From Paenibacillus sp. G2S3 (GTDB lineage Bacteria > Bacillota > Bacilli > Paenibacillales > Paenibacillaceae): DNA of 64,000 nucleotides. Numbering within the stretch: position 1 is the first letter of the stretch; each line of letters begins with the position of its first letter. Of this stretch, positions 1 to 9,292 are shown piece by piece. The stretch is from the NCBI RefSeq assembly GCF_030123105.1, contig NZ_CP126095.1:2790001-2854000 (forward strand), in the 5' to 3' direction. Under the pieces are notes generated by a model. It saw only the letters and a list, made by a program, of their open reading frames with translations. It was not told where the DNA came from and made no database searches. A program made the translations under genes and the position numbers.

Positions 1-26
1 GGCATGAATTGATGGGAGGGTAAACC

Positions 27-107
27 ATGAAATTTTACACGTTTAAGCTGCCAAGGTTTTTGGGAGGTTTTGTTAAAGCAATTTTGAACACATTTCAGAA
101 GAGTTGA
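27..107 (+). CDS. spoVM: Stage V sporulation protein M (SpoVM), 26 aa
   Basis: This is a 26-codon ORF with a GGGAGGG ribosome binding site 6 bases ahead of the ATG. The peptide starts MKFYTFKLPRFLGG and ends NTFQKS. It matches the B. subtilis SpoVM pattern (MKFYTIKLPKFLGG, 26 aa), including the central Pro and the amphipathic positively charged helix. In that family SpoVM binds the convex forespore membrane, anchors SpoIVA and allows coat and cortex assembly. The place next to rpmB is the conserved neighbourhood. The gene is short enough to be missed by automatic callers. A hairpin terminator follows it. Confidence 0.95.
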   Translation: MKFYTFKLPRFLGGFVKAILNTFQKS

Positions 108-131
108 GCTTGGAACAGAAAAGAAAACATG

Positions 132-168
132 AAAAAAAGCACCTTACAAATGTAAAGGGTGCTTTTTG
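132..168. terminator. Bidirectional terminator between spoVM and rpmB
   Basis: The hairpin AAAAAGCACC / GGGTGCTTTTT has a short loop and A- and T-tracts on both sides. It sits between two convergent genes and can end transcription from each side. Confidence 0.85.
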
Positions 169-209
169 CTTCATATGAGTGATCGCTCGGTCTTTAAAAT
201 TGCAAAAGA

Positions 210-398
210 CTAAACGCGTTCAACTTTACCGGCTTTCAAAGCACGGGTGCTGACGTACACGCGTTTTGGTTTACCGTTCACGAGGATACGGACCTTCTGA
301 ACGTTAACTCCCCAAGTACGACGGTTGCGGTTATTTGCGTGAGACACGTTGTTACCGCTGCTCGGTTTCTTGCCTGTTACTGCACATTTGCGGGACAT
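210..398 (-). CDS. rpmB: 50S ribosomal protein L28
   Basis: This 62-aa basic protein is a component of the large ribosomal subunit. It starts [21 protein letters not shown], carries the [10 protein letters not shown] segment typical of L28, and ends in the [13 protein letters not shown] tail. Length is normal for the family. It lacks the paired CXXC motifs of zinc-binding L28 forms, keeping only one Cys near the N-terminus, so it is the zinc-free type. The reverse-strand RBS is AAGGAGGTG just upstream. It is monocistronic, convergent with spoVM and divergent from the fakA-like gene. Confidence 0.97.
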   Translation of the reverse strand: MSRKCAVTGKKPSSGNNVSHANNRNRRTWGVNVQKVRILVNGKPKRVYVSTRALKAGKVERV

Positions 399-446
399 AG
401 ATTACACCTCCTTATTCCTAACACCTGCATAAAACAATACTTATCT

Positions 447-476
447 ATAATATCACAGCAAATTTTGCTACGTCAA
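447..476 (-). promoter_or_regulatory. Sigma-A type promoter for rpmB
   Basis: On the reverse strand TTGACG (471-476) and TATTAT (447-452) are separated by 18 bases, about 50 bases ahead of the rpmB start. Predicted by eye only. Confidence 0.6.
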
Positions 477-589
477 CCGATTCAAAAACATTTATTTCTT
501 TTAATACTTATAGTACAATGTAAATTAGTGCATTATGTCCTGTTAATCATAGAATGATTAGGCATGAAGTTAGGAAGGGGAATTCTCAA

Positions 590-2374
590 TTGAGTAAGCG
601 TTCTATAAACGGAACAGATTTTACCGCTATGGTATTGGCTGGAGCGGATAAGCTGCAACAGCATGCAGAACACGTCAATTCCCTAAATGTTTTTCCGGTT
701 CCAGACGGAGATACCGGAACGAACATGAATTTGACGATGACCGCAGGTGCGAATGAATTGAAGAAAAATAATACAACGTCTGTTGGTCAATGTGCAGGTG
801 TACTCTCTAAGGGCTTATTAATGGGCGCGCGAGGGAACTCCGGTGTTATTTTGTCTCAGTTGTTCAGAGGTTTTAGCAGATCTGCAGCCCAACATGATGA
901 GCTGAACACACAGCAATTCGCTGCTGCACTGCAAAGCGGAGTGGACGCAGCTTATAAAGCAGTTGTTAAGCCTGTGGAGGGAACTATTCTTACAGTGGCT
1001 AAAGAGGCTGCAAAACATGCTGTCTACTATGCTCGCCGAACTACAGATGTTACAGAGCTCATGACAGAGGTATTGGCCAAAGCAAAAGAAGCCTTAGCCT
1101 ATACACCCGAGCAATTGCCTGTCTTGAAGCAAGTCGGAGTCGTAGATTCTGGCGGCCAAGGTCTGGTCTATATTTATGAAGGGTTTCACCAGCATCTGAC
1201 GAGCGGAAGCTCCGGAGTGTCTGAACCTGTAAAAGGACAACCTCAGGCACCAATCATGCCAGCACCTGTACCGGTGTTAAAGAAACCTGAAAGCGAACTG
1301 TCTTCTGTACAGTCTTCTGCGCAATCACAGCTTTCAACAGAGGACATAGAATTTCTATATGATATGGAGTTCTTCATTAATCGCCAGTTAGGCGGTAACG
1401 TGAGAACGGACTTTGATGAGGAAACCTTTAGGAAAGCGTTGTCAGTAAATGGAGATTCCATTATTGTTATTTCGAATGATGAAACCATTAAAGTGCATGT
1501 GCATTCCAAGGCTCCAGGTGAAGTTTTGAATCTGGCACTCCTTTATGGGGAAATTACGCAGATTCATATTCTCAATATGCGTGAGCAACACCGTGACTTG
1601 TTAACTGCAGGTATGGATATTGCACCTATGCCAGATGTTTTCGCGGATATGCCGGATGAGCAGAGCCGTGTACAAGCAGCTCCAGCTGAACCACCAGCAG
1701 ATGATTTGGCGCCTTACGGCTTCATCGCAGTATCATCTGGAGCTGGGATTGCAGATATTTTCAAAAGCCTCGGTGTGGACGTAGTCCTGGCTGGAGGTCA
1801 GACTATGAACCCTAGCACAGAGGATTTCGTGAACGCGATTTCTTCCATCTCTGCGAAGCATGTTTACATTCTGCCGAATAACTCCAATATTGTTCTTGCT
1901 GCTCAGCAAGCTAAGGAGCTCTTAGAAGGCGAACGTGAGATTACGGTTATTCCAAGCAAAAGCATTCCTCAAGGTATCGCTGCAGCCTTCGCGTTCCAAG
2001 AAGAGGATTCCGTGGAGACTAATTCTGGGAATATGCTAGAAGCAATCTCACAGGTTAAGTCAGGACAAGTAACGAATGCTGTCCGTGATACAAGCTTTGA
2101 CGATCTGGAGATTAAATCCGGGCAATTTATCGGAATTTCCAACTCCAAAATCGTCGCTGCGGCAGATGATCTGCTAGCTGCTAGTCAGGCACTGCTGTCC
2201 AACATGCTTGAGAATGGCGATGAAATCGTTACGATCCTTATTGGAGCTGAAACCGATTCTGCGGTTACAGATGCCTTAAGTGAGTGGCTGGAAGAGACTT
2301 ATCCTAATGTGGAAGTAGAGATTCATGAGGGTGGCCAACCCCTTTATTATTATCTTTTCTCCGTAGAACCATAG
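590..2374 (+). CDS. fakA: DAK2/DhaL-domain protein, fatty acid kinase FakA-like (YloV)
   Basis: Likely ATP-binding kinase subunit that phosphorylates fatty acids carried by DegV-type (FakB) proteins. The N-terminal DhaL domain shows NVFPVPDGDTGTNM (Asp/Gly Mg-ATP site, about residues 33-46) and GARGNSGVIL (about 79-88). A linker rich in Pro, Ser and Gln follows, then the middle domain with KVHVHS and a C-terminal DegV-like domain, as in YloV. I chose TTG at 590: it has AGGAAGGGG 9 bases upstream, and the product then starts like B. subtilis YloV. An in-frame ATG at 554 has no RBS. It is 594 aa, slightly longer than YloV because of the linker. The next gene is a DegV protein, the expected partner. 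Confidence 0.9.
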   Translation: MSKRSINGTDFTAMVLAGADKLQQHAEHVNSLNVFPVPDGDTGTNMNLTMTAGANELKKNNTTSVGQCAGVLSKGLLMGARGNSGVILSQLFRGFSRSAAQHDELNTQQFAAALQSGVDAAYKAVVKPVEGTILTVAKEAAKHAVYYARRTTDVTELMTEVLAKAKEALAYTPEQLPVLKQVGVVDSGGQGLVYIYEGFHQHLTSGSSGVSEPVKGQPQAPIMPAPVPVLKKPESELSSVQSSAQSQLSTEDIEFLYDMEFFINRQLGGNVRTDFDEETFRKALSVNGDSIIVISNDETIKVHVHSKAPGEVLNLALLYGEITQIHILNMREQHRDLLTAGMDIAPMPDVFADMPDEQSRVQAAPAEPPADDLAPYGFIAVSSGAGIADIFKSLGVDVVLAGGQTMNPSTEDFVNAISSISAKHVYILPNNSNIVLAAQQAKELLEGEREITVIPSKSIPQGIAAAFAFQEEDSVETNSGNMLEAISQVKSGQVTNAVRDTSFDDLEIKSGQFIGISNSKIVAAADDLLAASQALLSNMLENGDEIVTILIGAETDSAVTDALSEWLEETYPNVEVEIHEGGQPLYYYLFSVEP

Positions 2375-2458
2375 TTAGAAGCTGAAGGTTCTATAACTGT
2401 TCAAGAGCAATCTGCTAATTACGTAGTTGGCAAAATTATAGTATGGGGGAGATAATCC

Positions 2459-3322
2459 ATGAATCGTACCATTATCGTCACCGACAGCACATCTGATATC
2501 CCACCAGCAATGGCGGAAACGTATGGCATTGAGGTCGTCCCTTTGACCTTAATGTTCGGCGAAGAGGCTTTCCGGGACAATCTGGATATGACTCCGGAGC
2601 AGTTCTATGAGCGACTTCCCCGCTCGTCACAGTTGCCGACTACTTCTCAACCTTCACCGGTTGAATACATGAATGTGTACCGTGATATTCTGGAACGTTA
2701 CCCGGGAAGTCCTATTCTTTCATTTCACATTTCTTCAGGACTGAGCGGTACTTATCAATCTGCACTATTGGCTAAATCGATGTTGGAGGAAGAGGGAGAA
2801 GGGATCACTGTAGTTGATTCTCTCTCCGCTTCTTACGGTTTTGGATTTATGGTGGTGGAAGCTGCTAGATTAGCTGCTGAGGATAAGAGTCCCGAAGCGA
2901 TTCTTGAGGCTGTAGAAAGTCTTCGTCAATCGCGTAAGCTTTACTTCTTGGTAGATACACTTGAATATTTACAAAAAGGCGGGAGAATCGGAAAGGCCTC
3001 GGCCATTCTAGGAACGCTTTTGAATATTAAACCGATCCTGTCTATTGATGCAGAAGGCATAATATATGCGGTGGAGAAAGTTAGAGGCCGTAAGAAGGCT
3101 ATTGCCCGTATGATTGAACTATTCAAGAAAGATATTCAAGGTGTAGACAAAATCAATGTGGCCGTGGGTCATACGGCTGAACCGGCTTCCGGTGAAGAGT
3201 TCCTGAAAGAGCTGTCAGGTCATTTCACACTAGAAGAGAAAGTGCTGACGAACGTCGGCCCTGTCGTGGGCAGCCATGTCGGAAACGGTACGTTAGCTGT
3301 ATTCATTTGGCCTGCAAAATGA
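2459..3322 (+). CDS. DegV family fatty-acid-binding protein (FakB-like)
   Basis: This 287-aa protein starts MNRTIIVTDSTSDIPP, with the TDSTSD motif of DegV/FakB proteins. The lipid-contact segment around ISFHISSGLSGTYQSA and the VDTLEYLQKGGRIG block are also present. Family members bind a fatty acid in a buried pocket and present it to FakA for phosphorylation, after which PlsX/PlsY use the acyl-phosphate. GGGGGAG precedes the ATG. It lies 84 bases after the fakA-like gene and 9 bases or less before recG, so all three are probably co-transcribed. Which fatty acid it prefers cannot be seen. Confidence 0.9.
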   Translation: MNRTIIVTDSTSDIPPAMAETYGIEVVPLTLMFGEEAFRDNLDMTPEQFYERLPRSSQLPTTSQPSPVEYMNVYRDILERYPGSPILSFHISSGLSGTYQSALLAKSMLEEEGEGITVVDSLSASYGFGFMVVEAARLAAEDKSPEAILEAVESLRQSRKLYFLVDTLEYLQKGGRIGKASAILGTLLNIKPILSIDAEGIIYAVEKVRGRKKAIARMIELFKKDIQGVDKINVAVGHTAEPASGEEFLKELSGHFTLEEKVLTNVGPVVGSHVGNGTLAVFIWPAK

Positions 3323-3331
3323 GGGATGAAT

Positions 3332-5383
3332 ATGACACTGTCATTAAATCAAATTGAAGTGAAAAATATAACTGGCGTGAGTGCTCAAAAGCAAAGCGAG
3401 CTTCACGCCTTTGGCGTCTTTACAGTAAAGGATTTGTTAGAATATTATCCGTTCCGTTATGAGGATTATCGACCCCGCTCGCTGAGTGAAACGAAACATG
3501 GGGATAAAGTGACTACTGAGGCTAAAGTGATCGGGATTCCTGTGCTGCAGCGTTTTGGAGGCAAGTCACGACTTAGCTGTAAGATGGTTGCGGAGCCTTG
3601 GATGTTCACAGCAACATGGTTTAATCGTCATTACGTACGAGAGCAGCTTACTGTAGGACGAGAAATTGTACTCACAGGTAAATGGGATCAGAAGCGAAAT
3701 CAAATTACAGTGACGGATTATGAATTCCCCGATCGCGGGGAAGGAAAGACAGGAACTCTACAGCCGGTCTATTCCGTAGGTGGTAAGATCACGCAGTCTT
3801 GGATCCGGAAAAGTATTAATCAGGCACTTCAGCAGTATGGAGATCTAATTCCCGAGATACTACCACATTCTATTATGCGACAATATGATTTTATGCCCCG
3901 TAAACGGGCGATTGCTACCATTCATAGGCCAGAGGATACACGTGAAGGTCAGCAGGGACGCCGCAGGATGGTGTATGAGGAGTTGTTTCTGTTTCAGTTG
4001 AAGATGCAGGCGTTCCGGGTACTCAATCGCGGCAGGATGGACGGTGTAGTCCATACCGTAGATAACGCAACCGTTCGCCAGTTTGTTCGCAGCTTACCTT
4101 TTGAGCTTACAGATGCTCAGAAACGTGTGGAACTGGAGATCTTACATGATCTGCGATCGCCATATTGCATGAATCGTCTGCTTCAAGGTGATGTTGGTTC
4201 CGGCAAAACGGTACTAGCGGCCGTGGCGCTTTTTGCTACAGTAAGATCTGGTTTTCAGGGCGCACTCATGGTGCCTACAGAGATTCTGGCAGAGCAGCAT
4301 ATGCGCTCACTTACGAAGATGTTTGAGCCGTTTGGAATTACGGTTGGACTGTTGACGGGAAGTGTAACTGGAAAGAAGCGCAAAGAATTGTTAGCTTCAC
4401 TACAAATGGGGATGCTCGATATCGTTGTAGGTACACATGCTTTAATCCAGGAGGATGTATTTTTCCGTGATCTGGGCCTTGTTGTTACGGACGAGCAGCA
4501 TCGGTTTGGTGTAAACCAGCGAGGTGTATTGCGGCGTAAAGGATATAATCCGGATGTGCTTACAATGACTGCAACGCCAATTCCACGTACACTCGCGATC
4601 TCTGTTTTTGGAGACATGGATGTATCCACTTTATCGGAAAGACCGAAAGGCCGAGTGCCAATAACCAGTTATTGGGTCAAACATGATCTCATGGATCGTG
4701 TCCTGAATCTGATTAAGCGTGAAATAGAGCTGGGACGTCAGGCATATCTGATCTGTCCGCTCATTGAAGAATCGGAGAAACTGGATGTGCAGAATGCTAT
4801 AGATTTACATATTCAAATGAGCCAAGCTTTTCCTAACTATAAAGTTGGGCTTTTACATGGGAAGATGTCTCCTGCTGAAAAAGATGAAGTGATGCGAGCA
4901 TTCTATAACAATGAACTGCAACTCCTAGTGTCCACAACGGTTGTAGAGGTGGGTGTAGACGTTCCTAATGCCACGCTGATGATTATTATGGATGCAGACC
5001 GGTTCGGATTATCGCAGCTACACCAGCTGCGTGGACGGGTTGGTAGAGGCCAGCATGCCTCTTATTGTGTATTGGTGGCTGATCCAAAATCCGAAATCGG
5101 GCGTGAACGAATGACTGCCATGACCGACACAGATGATGGATTTGAGATTTCACGGAGAGATTTGGAGCTGCGTGGTCCAGGTGACTTTTTTGGAACTAAG
5201 CAGAGTGGATTACCCGAGTTCCGCTTGGCGGATATGACCGCTGACTTTGAAGTGCTGGAGCAGGCGCGTGATGATGTGGCAGAGCTGCTCAAGGATGAGA
5301 AGTTCTGGACATCTCCTGAATATGCACCTCTTCGGCATTATTTACAAGGAGAGCAAATTTTCCAAGGGGAATTAATTGACTAA
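3332..5383 (+). CDS. recG: ATP-dependent DNA helicase RecG
   Basis: RecG rewinds and reverses stalled replication forks and migrates Holliday junctions. The 683-aa product has the N-terminal wedge/OB domain, Walker A in QGDVGSGKTVLAA, a DEQHRFGV box (the DExH variant typical of RecG), TATPIPRTLA and the C-terminal QLRGRVGRG motif VI. Two in-frame starts exist, 3326 and 3332. I prefer 3332 because the GAGGG at the end of the previous gene is then properly spaced. It is tightly linked to the degV-like gene. Confidence 0.96.
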   Translation: MTLSLNQIEVKNITGVSAQKQSELHAFGVFTVKDLLEYYPFRYEDYRPRSLSETKHGDKVTTEAKVIGIPVLQRFGGKSRLSCKMVAEPWMFTATWFNRHYVREQLTVGREIVLTGKWDQKRNQITVTDYEFPDRGEGKTGTLQPVYSVGGKITQSWIRKSINQALQQYGDLIPEILPHSIMRQYDFMPRKRAIATIHRPEDTREGQQGRRRMVYEELFLFQLKMQAFRVLNRGRMDGVVHTVDNATVRQFVRSLPFELTDAQKRVELEILHDLRSPYCMNRLLQGDVGSGKTVLAAVALFATVRSGFQGALMVPTEILAEQHMRSLTKMFEPFGITVGLLTGSVTGKKRKELLASLQMGMLDIVVGTHALIQEDVFFRDLGLVVTDEQHRFGVNQRGVLRRKGYNPDVLTMTATPIPRTLAISVFGDMDVSTLSERPKGRVPITSYWVKHDLMDRVLNLIKREIELGRQAYLICPLIEESEKLDVQNAIDLHIQMSQAFPNYKVGLLHGKMSPAEKDEVMRAFYNNELQLLVSTTVVEVGVDVPNATLMIIMDADRFGLSQLHQLRGRVGRGQHASYCVLVADPKSEIGRERMTAMTDTDDGFEISRRDLELRGPGDFFGTKQSGLPEFRLADMTADFEVLEQARDDVAELLKDEKFWTSPEYAPLRHYLQGEQIFQGELID

Positions 5384-5449
5384 GTAGGCACATCTAGCAC
5401 CTAAGCCTCATATACTATGAAAGATTGGATATGACGGGAGGTGCTACAC

Positions 5450-5737
5450 TTGGGTTATCAACAATTCGGAATTAGCCCTCAGCTCGTGGAACGCATCAAG
5501 CTGAAGATGAAAAACGCGACTGTCAAAGATCGTATTAAAAATATGATTAACGGCGTCTCGAAACAAGAATTACAGGACACTGCGGTTGTTCGCAGGCTGG
5601 TACGGAATGCGTCAGGTGTACTGAGCGAGAAATTGACCTCGACACAGGAAGACCAAATTGTGAAATTTATTATCGCTCAGAAAATTGATCCGAACAACAC
5701 CTTCCACTTGATCCGTTTGTGGGGAATGTTCCGCTAG
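5450..5737 (+). CDS. SpoVIF-like sporulation protein
   Basis: This 95-aa soluble protein resembles the stage VI sporulation protein F family in the pattern of a DTAVVRRLVRNASGVL segment followed by LTSTQEDQIVKFI. SpoVIF is a mother-cell protein needed for late coat assembly. I chose TTG at 5450: GGGAGGTG (5436-5443) is 6 bases upstream, whereas the in-frame GTG at 5441 lies inside that RBS. It follows recG by 66 bases and may be read from the same transcript. The family match is by memory of the motif pattern, so the function is probable, not certain. Confidence 0.75.
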   Translation: MGYQQFGISPQLVERIKLKMKNATVKDRIKNMINGVSKQELQDTAVVRRLVRNASGVLSEKLTSTQEDQIVKFIIAQKIDPNNTFHLIRLWGMFR

Positions 5738-5797
5738 GAAAGTGTGCTAGCGAGTATAGGTAGATCTGAGGTTGACTCTCAGCTAGCTAAAGAAGTG

Positions 5798-5848
5798 GAA
5801 GCTGTCTCAAAAGTAGTGAATGCTACTTATGGGCAGTTTCTTTTTTTG
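5798..5848 (+). terminator. Rho-independent terminator after the SpoVIF-like gene
   Basis: A two-part hairpin (outer GAAGCTGtCtCA / TGgGCAGTTTC, inner AAGTAG / CTACTT) is followed by seven T. It opens the 306-base gap between 5737 and 6044. That gap holds this hairpin, a second hairpin at 5935 and a third at 5993, and no gene that I can see. Confidence 0.8.
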
Positions 5849-5934
5849 CTGCAAAAGTAATTTTATAGGGAGATTTTCCCTAATTGTCTATAGAGAGCCC
5901 GATCCGTTACCCAAATCCAGCTGAATACACAAAG

Positions 5935-5970
5935 GAAGAGCTTCTCCAATAACAGGAGAAGCTCTTCTTT
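5935..5970 (+). terminator. Perfect 13-bp stem hairpin
   Basis: GAAGAGCTTCTCC and its exact complement flank a 7-base loop, followed by TTTACTT. It could be a second forward terminator. The T-tract is short, so it may be a repeat element. Confidence 0.6.
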
Positions 5971-5992
5971 ACTTAAACGGCTTTTAGAATAA

Positions 5993-6036
5993 AGGCTGCC
6001 TTCGAACAACGAAGATAAACATATCGGACAGCCCTA
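5993..6036 (-). terminator. Terminator for the khtT-khtU-yitT transcript
   Basis: Read on the reverse strand, the outer arms GGGCTGTC / GGCAGCC enclose an inner CTTCG/CGAAG hairpin, followed by TTTATT. It lies just beyond the end of the YitT-family gene. Confidence 0.6.
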
Positions 6037-6043
6037 CTTGTTA

Positions 6044-6901
6044 TTAGTGCAGGTTACTTAATCTTCGATCACTAGTAGCTGATTTGAACAGAATTTGGCT
6101 GTCAGGATCACAATCAAGGACGATCGACCGCAACTGATGTTCTTCCATTCTGCTGATGAGACAGAACAATGTGCTAAGCTCTCCATTCTGCCCCGAGCCT
6201 TCAGCGAGCCCAACTTCTCGACGTAGTGAGTTTTCGAGCGCCTTCTGGATATCCATGCAACGACTGCTGGTAATCCATGCAGCACGAGAGTCGGATAACC
6301 CTCGGAGAGAGAATCGCACACCTTCGAACGCCAATAAGTACGCAAGAATGGAGTACATTGCTTGCTCCCAGCCAAATAGTGTGCCTGCAATCAGCAAGAT
6401 CGCACAGTTCAGAATCATAATGACGACTTCGGTTGACTTTGGAGGTCCACCACTCAGCAGTGAGTATCCTTGGTCACTGGCATGCTTGTTCACACCACCG
6501 AATCGGACAGAGATTCCGATACCGAGTCCTAGACAGATGCCACCTGCCATTGCAGCAGGTAAAGGATCACTAATCACTGCAGGAAAACGGTGAAGAGCAA
6601 GAGAAGCAATGGTCAAGCAAGTTAATCCTAGAACGGTATACAGTGCAAAGCGAAGATTGACTTGCTTTCGAGACATAAATATAAAAGGCAGATTGAACAG
6701 AAACAGAAACAATCCAAGCTGCATTTCAGTAGTATGAGCAAATAATGCTGATAAACCAGTGATTCCACCAACCACAAGCCCATGTGGCATGAGAAATAAT
6801 TCTAATCCTACAGCGGCAAGCAGTGCTCCCGCGATAACGGTGAGAACTCGGAAAACCGAATTCTTCCGTAGTTGTTTATGTTGCTTTGTATTAGTTTGCA
6901 A
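6044..6901 (-). CDS. YitT family membrane protein (DUF161 + DUF2179)
   Basis: This protein of about 285 aa has five or six predicted membrane segments in its first 190 residues. Motifs include LMPHGLVVGGITGLS and GGVNKHASDQGYSLL, and a soluble C-terminal domain of the DUF2179 type follows. The role of YitT proteins is not established; they are conserved in Bacillota. I chose TTG at 6901 because AAAGGAGG is 6 bases upstream on the reverse strand. The in-frame ATG at 6940 overlaps the end of khtU and has no RBS. It is the last gene of the khtT-khtU group. Confidence 0.85.
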   Translation of the reverse strand: MQTNTKQHKQLRKNSVFRVLTVIAGALLAAVGLELFLMPHGLVVGGITGLSALFAHTTEMQLGLFLFLFNLPFIFMSRKQVNLRFALYTVLGLTCLTIASLALHRFPAVISDPLPAAMAGGICLGLGIGISVRFGGVNKHASDQGYSLLSGGPPKSTEVVIMILNCAILLIAGTLFGWEQAMYSILAYLLAFEGVRFSLRGLSDSRAAWITSSRCMDIQKALENSLRREVGLAEGSGQNGELSTLFCLISRMEEHQLRSIVLDCDPDSQILFKSATSDRRLSNLH

Positions 6902-6932
6902 TCTTTTTCCTCCTTTAACAGGGGAAACAACT

Positions 6933-8180
6933 TTATTCATGTTCGCATGCTACGGCAGCTTTTTTGGACATTTTTGCAGCATACCGTTTCTCGAATTTGA
7001 ATACTTTATCCAATATTTTATAGATCCATTTAGATTCCTTCGTTAGAAGAGGTCCAAGGATAGCAAGCATGAGTACATACATAGCTGCAAATGGCTGTAA
7101 GATAGCCAGCAGTCCCCCTGCTTTACCCAAATTGGCCATAATAATCGAGAACTCGCCACGCGAGACTATGGTTAATCCAATATTGGATGAAGCTCGCGGG
7201 CTTAGTCCAGCGCTGCGACCGGCCAGCATACCTGCAACGAAGTTGCCGATTAGTGTAACAATGACTGCAGCGAGGGAGTACCAGAGCGCCTCACCACCCA
7301 AGGTGAGTGGATCTATCGTCAGTCCGAAGCTAAAGAAGAAGATTGCCCCGAAGAAATCACGAAAAGGAATAACGAGCTTCTCAATACGCTTTACATGTTC
7401 GGTTTCAGCAAGAACAAGACCAAATAAGAGTGCTCCAATCGCTTCTGCAACATGAATGGTTTCGGAAAATCCAGCAATAAGAAAAAGCGCGGCAAATATT
7501 ACTAAGGAGAACAATTCACCGGATCGGATGTTTAGAACGCGGTTCAACCAGGGCACTAGCTTTCTACCGACAATGAGCAGTGCGAGCATGTAACCAAGAG
7601 CGGTTAATGCAGAAAGTAATACTCCGCCTAGAGAGGAAGAGTCACTAAGCACAAGACCTGAGAGGATAGAGATATAGACCGCCAAGAAGACGTCCTCGAA
7701 CATAATAATGCCTAGAATCATTTCAGTTTCCGAATTTGCTGTTCGTTTTAGATCGACTAGCACTTTGGCGACAATAGCACTTGAGGATATGGTTGTGATC
7801 CCAGCGATAACCAATATTTCCTCAATTGGAAATTGAAGTGCCCATCCTAGAATAAGTCCTAAAGTGAAATTGATTAGAAGATAGATGGTACCGCCTGTGA
7901 CAATGGAGCGGCCGGATTTGACTAATCGACCTACGGAAAATTCCAACCCAAGGTAAAATAAGAGGAATAAAACGCCAATGCGACCTAGAAACTCAATCAG
8001 GGTTGCACTTTCGATAAAGCGAAAATCGAGGTGCCATATTTTGAAAGCATGGGGTCCAACCGCCATACCAACTAGTATATAAAAAGGTATAACCGAAAAG
8101 CGGAGTTTCGTGGCTATGAGACCTACCATCGCTATAAGGGCAATGGCTAGACCCACTTCAAAAATAATGTAGTGACTCAT
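6933..8180 (-). CDS. khtU: K+/H+ antiporter KhtU-like (CPA2 family)
   Basis: This 415-aa integral membrane protein has about 12-13 hydrophobic segments and the Na_H_Exchanger fold typical of CPA2 antiporters. GVLFLLFYLGLEFS and the AIGALLFGLVLAETEH segment are visible. In B. subtilis KhtU exports K+ in exchange for protons and is gated by KhtT. The start at ATG 8180 lies one base after the khtT stop, so the two are translationally coupled; a longer frame runs into khtT and has no RBS. There is no C-terminal TrkA-N domain, which fits a separate KhtT subunit. Confidence 0.88.
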   Translation of the reverse strand: MSHYIIFEVGLAIALIAMVGLIATKLRFSVIPFYILVGMAVGPHAFKIWHLDFRFIESATLIEFLGRIGVLFLLFYLGLEFSVGRLVKSGRSIVTGGTIYLLINFTLGLILGWALQFPIEEILVIAGITTISSSAIVAKVLVDLKRTANSETEMILGIIMFEDVFLAVYISILSGLVLSDSSSLGGVLLSALTALGYMLALLIVGRKLVPWLNRVLNIRSGELFSLVIFAALFLIAGFSETIHVAEAIGALLFGLVLAETEHVKRIEKLVIPFRDFFGAIFFFSFGLTIDPLTLGGEALWYSLAAVIVTLIGNFVAGMLAGRSAGLSPRASSNIGLTIVSRGEFSIIMANLGKAGGLLAILQPFAAMYVLMLAILGPLLTKESKWIYKILDKVFKFEKRYAAKMSKKAAVACEHE

Positions 8181-8181
8181 C

Positions 8182-8676
8182 TTAACCACATCCATTCCGC
8201 AAAATGTGCTTGAATTGCTTATGTTGATGTCTTTCCCCTGCAGCAATAATCGTACACTCCGCGCTAAAAATTACATCTGGGCCCGGATTGACTTGTTTAT
8301 TATGATTTTTTTCAATTACGGCAATGATGGTTACACCTGCTTGAGCTCGAATGTTCAATTCACCAATGCTGCGGCCAACACACTTGAAACCAGGCTCCAG
8401 CTTATACCATTCGATGATTAGGTCATCAAGGGCGACTTCAATAGATTCCAAAGCTTTGGGTTTATATGTGACTCCGCCAACGATGGCAGAGATATGTCTT
8501 GCTTCATCATCATCGAGTGTAACCATAGAAATGCTCTGATCTGGGTCATCATAATCAAAGTGATACAGCTCACGTCTTCCGTCATCATGTACGATGATCA
8601 CAAGCTTATCGCCGCTACGGGTTTGCATAACAAATTTTTTACCGATTCCCGGTAAATCCGATTCTCTATAATTCAT
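8182..8676 (-). CDS. khtT: KhtT-like regulatory subunit with RCK_C (TrkA-C) domain
   Basis: This 164-aa soluble protein has an N-terminal domain starting [15 protein letters not shown] and a C-terminal RCK_C domain (about residues 85-160, with the [22 protein letters not shown] pattern). In B. subtilis KhtT controls KhtU and responds to c-di-AMP, pH and NADH. Gene order KhtT then KhtU is the same here. GGGGGC upstream is a fair RBS. The pair would let the cell expel K+ under high-K+ or alkaline conditions. Binding of c-di-AMP is known for the family and is not shown by this sequence. Confidence 0.87.
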   Translation of the reverse strand: MNYRESDLPGIGKKFVMQTRSGDKLVIIVHDDGRRELYHFDYDDPDQSISMVTLDDDEARHISAIVGGVTYKPKALESIEVALDDLIIEWYKLEPGFKCVGRSIGELNIRAQAGVTIIAVIEKNHNKQVNPGPDVIFSAECTIIAAGERHQHKQFKHILRNGCG

Positions 8677-8733
8677 GAAAGTCTAGCCCCCAGTTAGGTG
8701 TCTTATAATTATCTCGTTAATATCAATTTATTA

Positions 8734-9108
8734 TCAAAAAAATTGAGTAGTGTGCAAATCTACGAAATGAGAAGTGAATTTTAGCACGTACAGCCGCAGT
8801 CGAAGCATAAATTTATAAATCACCGGACGGAATATGATTGAAAGTAAAGGGAGTATTGCGGTTAAAGCAATGGAACGTTGTCCCCACTGTTCAAATATTT
8901 TGATAGCTCCAATTTGTGGGACGCTTTTGGGAGCTGTCCGGACTGGAGGAATAAATTTGCGTTCATAGTGTTCAATTTCGGGAGTTGTATGTTCTTGCTT
9001 AGTAGTCGTTAAACTTCCAGACCAAGTGGTTGGAAATGAGAAAATCAACCCCAGAACTAAAAGTATTCGAAGAAGCCAGAGCAATGACATACGCGCTATA
9101 TATTGCAC
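8734..9108 (-). CDS. Small membrane protein of unknown function
   Basis: I chose the GTG at 9108 because GGGAGGTG lies 8 bases upstream. The 124-aa product has an N-terminal membrane segment (ARMSLLWLLRILLVLGLIFSF) and a polar middle with several Lys, Glu and Pro. A second hydrophobic stretch follows near residues 75-100 and the C-terminus is basic. I do not recognise the family. It lies upstream of khtT on the same strand, separated by 57 bases, and could share its transcript. Confidence 0.6.
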   Translation of the reverse strand: MQYIARMSLLWLLRILLVLGLIFSFPTTWSGSLTTTKQEHTTPEIEHYERKFIPPVRTAPKSVPQIGAIKIFEQWGQRSIALTAILPLLSIIFRPVIYKFMLRLRLYVLKFTSHFVDLHTTQFF

Positions 9109-9292
9109 TAAAATAACACCTCCCAACTGTATGTAGTATAAAAAGCATAACATACCTTTTTGCATGATTCCAAATTATTTTGTGAAAAAGGTTCTTTCAA
9201 AGGTGAAGAAAACAAGAAATTGACGAGGATAATTGACGTAATTCGTAGTAAATATATCTTTTGTTATCAAGTTTAACTCAGGAGGGAGAAAT

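Noticed and set aside
5441..5449. GTG at 5441 as the start of the SpoVIF-like gene
   Set aside because: This GTG is part of the GGGAGGTG ribosome site; TTG at 5450 is correctly spaced.
6156..7455. Three forward frames opposite the yitT and khtU genes
   Set aside because: Pro/Ser-rich low-complexity translations with no RBS; antisense shadows of membrane protein codons.
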